Source of the DNA: Bugulina stolonifera
Lineage: Eukaryota; Bryozoa; Gymnolaemata; Cheilostomatida; Bugulidae
DNA: 64,000 bases
Assembly: GCA_935421135.1 (NCBI GenBank)
Contig: OW285194.1
Span: 4,676,876-4,740,875, forward strand
Reading direction: 5' to 3'
Within the stretch, counting starts at the first letter, position 1, and every line of letters starts with the position of its first letter. Under the pieces are notes generated by a model. It saw only the letters and a program-made list of their open reading frames with translations. It made no database searches and was not told the DNA's origin. Position numbers and translations under genes: made by a program. Positions 63,601-64,000 of this stretch are shown piece by piece.

Positions 63601-64000
63601 AATTTTATAGCAAAGAAAAGATTTGTGTTCACTAAACTCTTTGGTAGACGTCAGCAGAATATCTCTGGATCAACTGGACAATTCTTTTGTGACCAATCGA
63701 ATTGATATTAGCTATTAGCAAACAAAATACCAAATCCAGAATGAACAAATCTTCATCTTATATGATAATACACACCACAATTATTATGATAATACACTGT
63801 TATTGTTTTCATACTTGCAGGGAGAGAAGATTAGAGAATTGGAGTTTGTTACTCAGAATTGCACGCTTTCTCTCAACACTGTGGGTAAGTGTATACTCCC
63901 ACAGCTTTTACCTCTTGCCACCATATACCCATTATTACGTACCAACTACATGATTGCATATGACTCCCAGCATATTGTTTGTCTTTTAGGCATTTGGCCT
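54670..64000 (+). CDS. EML: EML microtubule-binding WD-repeat protein (3' partial)
   Basis: Echinoderm microtubule-associated protein-like. Exons: 54670-54733, 55787-55942, 57684-57885, 58323-58613, 58970-59039, 59226-59480, 59638-59772, 60014-60113, 60208-60365, 61018-61149, 61355-61643, 61931-62017, 62245-62375, 63821-63884, 63990->64000; all phases join. The N-terminus has a leucine-spaced coiled coil (about residues 36-66: LQQKEINSLSSKLELVLERL), then a basic Ser/Arg-rich linker. The HELP/TAPE core follows: LKLDWAYGYRGKDCRNN, IAVHPDKV, SVWDWNKG, AEFHPTEANQIVCCGK, KPKFVTCLTF, GDSNGNILVW, GGGRDRLIKTWD, SGDYEVLYWEVP. The last visible exon reads IWP, matching the family's GVWP. The rest lies outside the window. 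Exon 6 and its donor are partly duplicated, and introns 9, 12 and 13 are tandem arrays. Confidence 0.96.
58679..58864 (+). mobile_element. MITE family M, copy 5
   Basis: Right end GAATTAAGCAAGTTCCACTG is intact and the left end is decayed (TAGTGAAGCGTGCATGATTC). EML intron 4. Confidence 0.75.
59140..59220. repeat. Short tandem repeat before EML exon 6 acceptor
   Basis: About four copies of GTCATGTATACGCT, ending next to the acceptor at 59223-59225. Confidence 0.75.
59437..59544 (+). repeat. 54-bp tandem duplication of exon 6 end and donor, EML
   Basis: Unit 1 (59437-59490) includes the last 44 bases of exon 6 and its donor GTAGGT at 59481. Unit 2 (59491-59544) repeats it with substitutions, and its donor position is GTGATC at 59535. 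54 bp is 18 codons and the frame stays open. Confidence 0.85.
60404..60818. repeat. 10-bp tandem array, EML intron 9
   Basis: About 40 units of TGTCACTRTR. It contains no stop codon in several frames. The frame of exon 9 runs on through it to a stop at 60816-60818. Confidence 0.92.
61843..61897. repeat. 12-bp TGTCTGTCTGTA repeat
   Basis: Microsatellite-like run of TCTGTCTGTATG in EML intron 11. Confidence 0.85.
62018..62212. repeat. About 20-bp tandem array at EML exon 12 donor
   Basis: Copies of TAATGACATCATATCACACT, degenerate at first. The array starts at the donor GTGAGTGACATCATATCAC, so the donor-proximal intron sequence is part of the first unit. Confidence 0.82.
62408..63060. repeat. 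21-bp minisatellite, about 31 copies, EML intron 13
   Basis: The unit is TATGCTACTGGTACACTATCA, with a common C/T variant (TATTGG). The 21-bp length and lack of stops keep two plus frames and one minus frame open for over 215 codons. These are repeat artefacts, not proteins. Confidence 0.95.

Overview
This is an intron-rich, AT-rich nuclear DNA segment from an animal. Introns are spliceosomal (GT..AG). The genes are typical of ciliated metazoans: RAB4, VPS39, a C1orf198-like protein, C1D, a secreted peritrophin/EGF protein, RSPH9, ATP5F1D and EML. Short intergenic gaps, small exons and divergent homologues suggest an early-branching animal, possibly a demosponge; that placement is inference. 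I built the exon models by hand, from splice sites, reading phase and remembered family conservation.

Layout. 1-2567 (+): RAB4, 5' end cut by the window. 3995-20174 (-): VPS39 in 20 exons, about 896 codons. A complete, very young Ty3/Gypsy LTR retrotransposon (7175-12215) sits in its intron 15. 21187-25057 (-): a C1orf198-type protein, 7 exons. 25628-30018 (+): C1D, 5 exons, divergent from the previous gene, with a truncated LINE and two SINEs in its introns. 30019-32918: no recognised gene. 32919-43744 (+): secreted protein with signal peptide, chitin-binding-like domain and EGF modules, 9 exons. 45720-47867 (+): unrecognised small gene. 48238-50196 (-): RSPH9, 5 exons. 51321-53921 (-): ATP5F1D, 3 exons. 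54670 to the window end (+): EML microtubule-binding WD-repeat protein, 15 exons seen, 3' end outside.

The genes form no pathway together. RSPH9 and EML are axonemal or microtubule proteins; VPS39 and RAB4 both act in endosomal traffic.

The most unusual pattern is in the introns. At many boundaries the end of the exon plus its splice site has been duplicated in tandem into the intron. This leaves ladders of identical candidate splice sites: 7 donors in VPS39 intron 14, 3 in intron 8, several in intron 15, 2 in EML intron 6 (54 bp, in frame), 2 in the secreted gene's intron 1, and a ladder of acceptors in VPS39 intron 18. A second notable feature is a perfect 78-bp inverted repeat. It links the region downstream of C1D with the signal-peptide exon of the secreted gene. 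A third is a composite MITE plus tRNA-like repeat found twice in opposite orientation.
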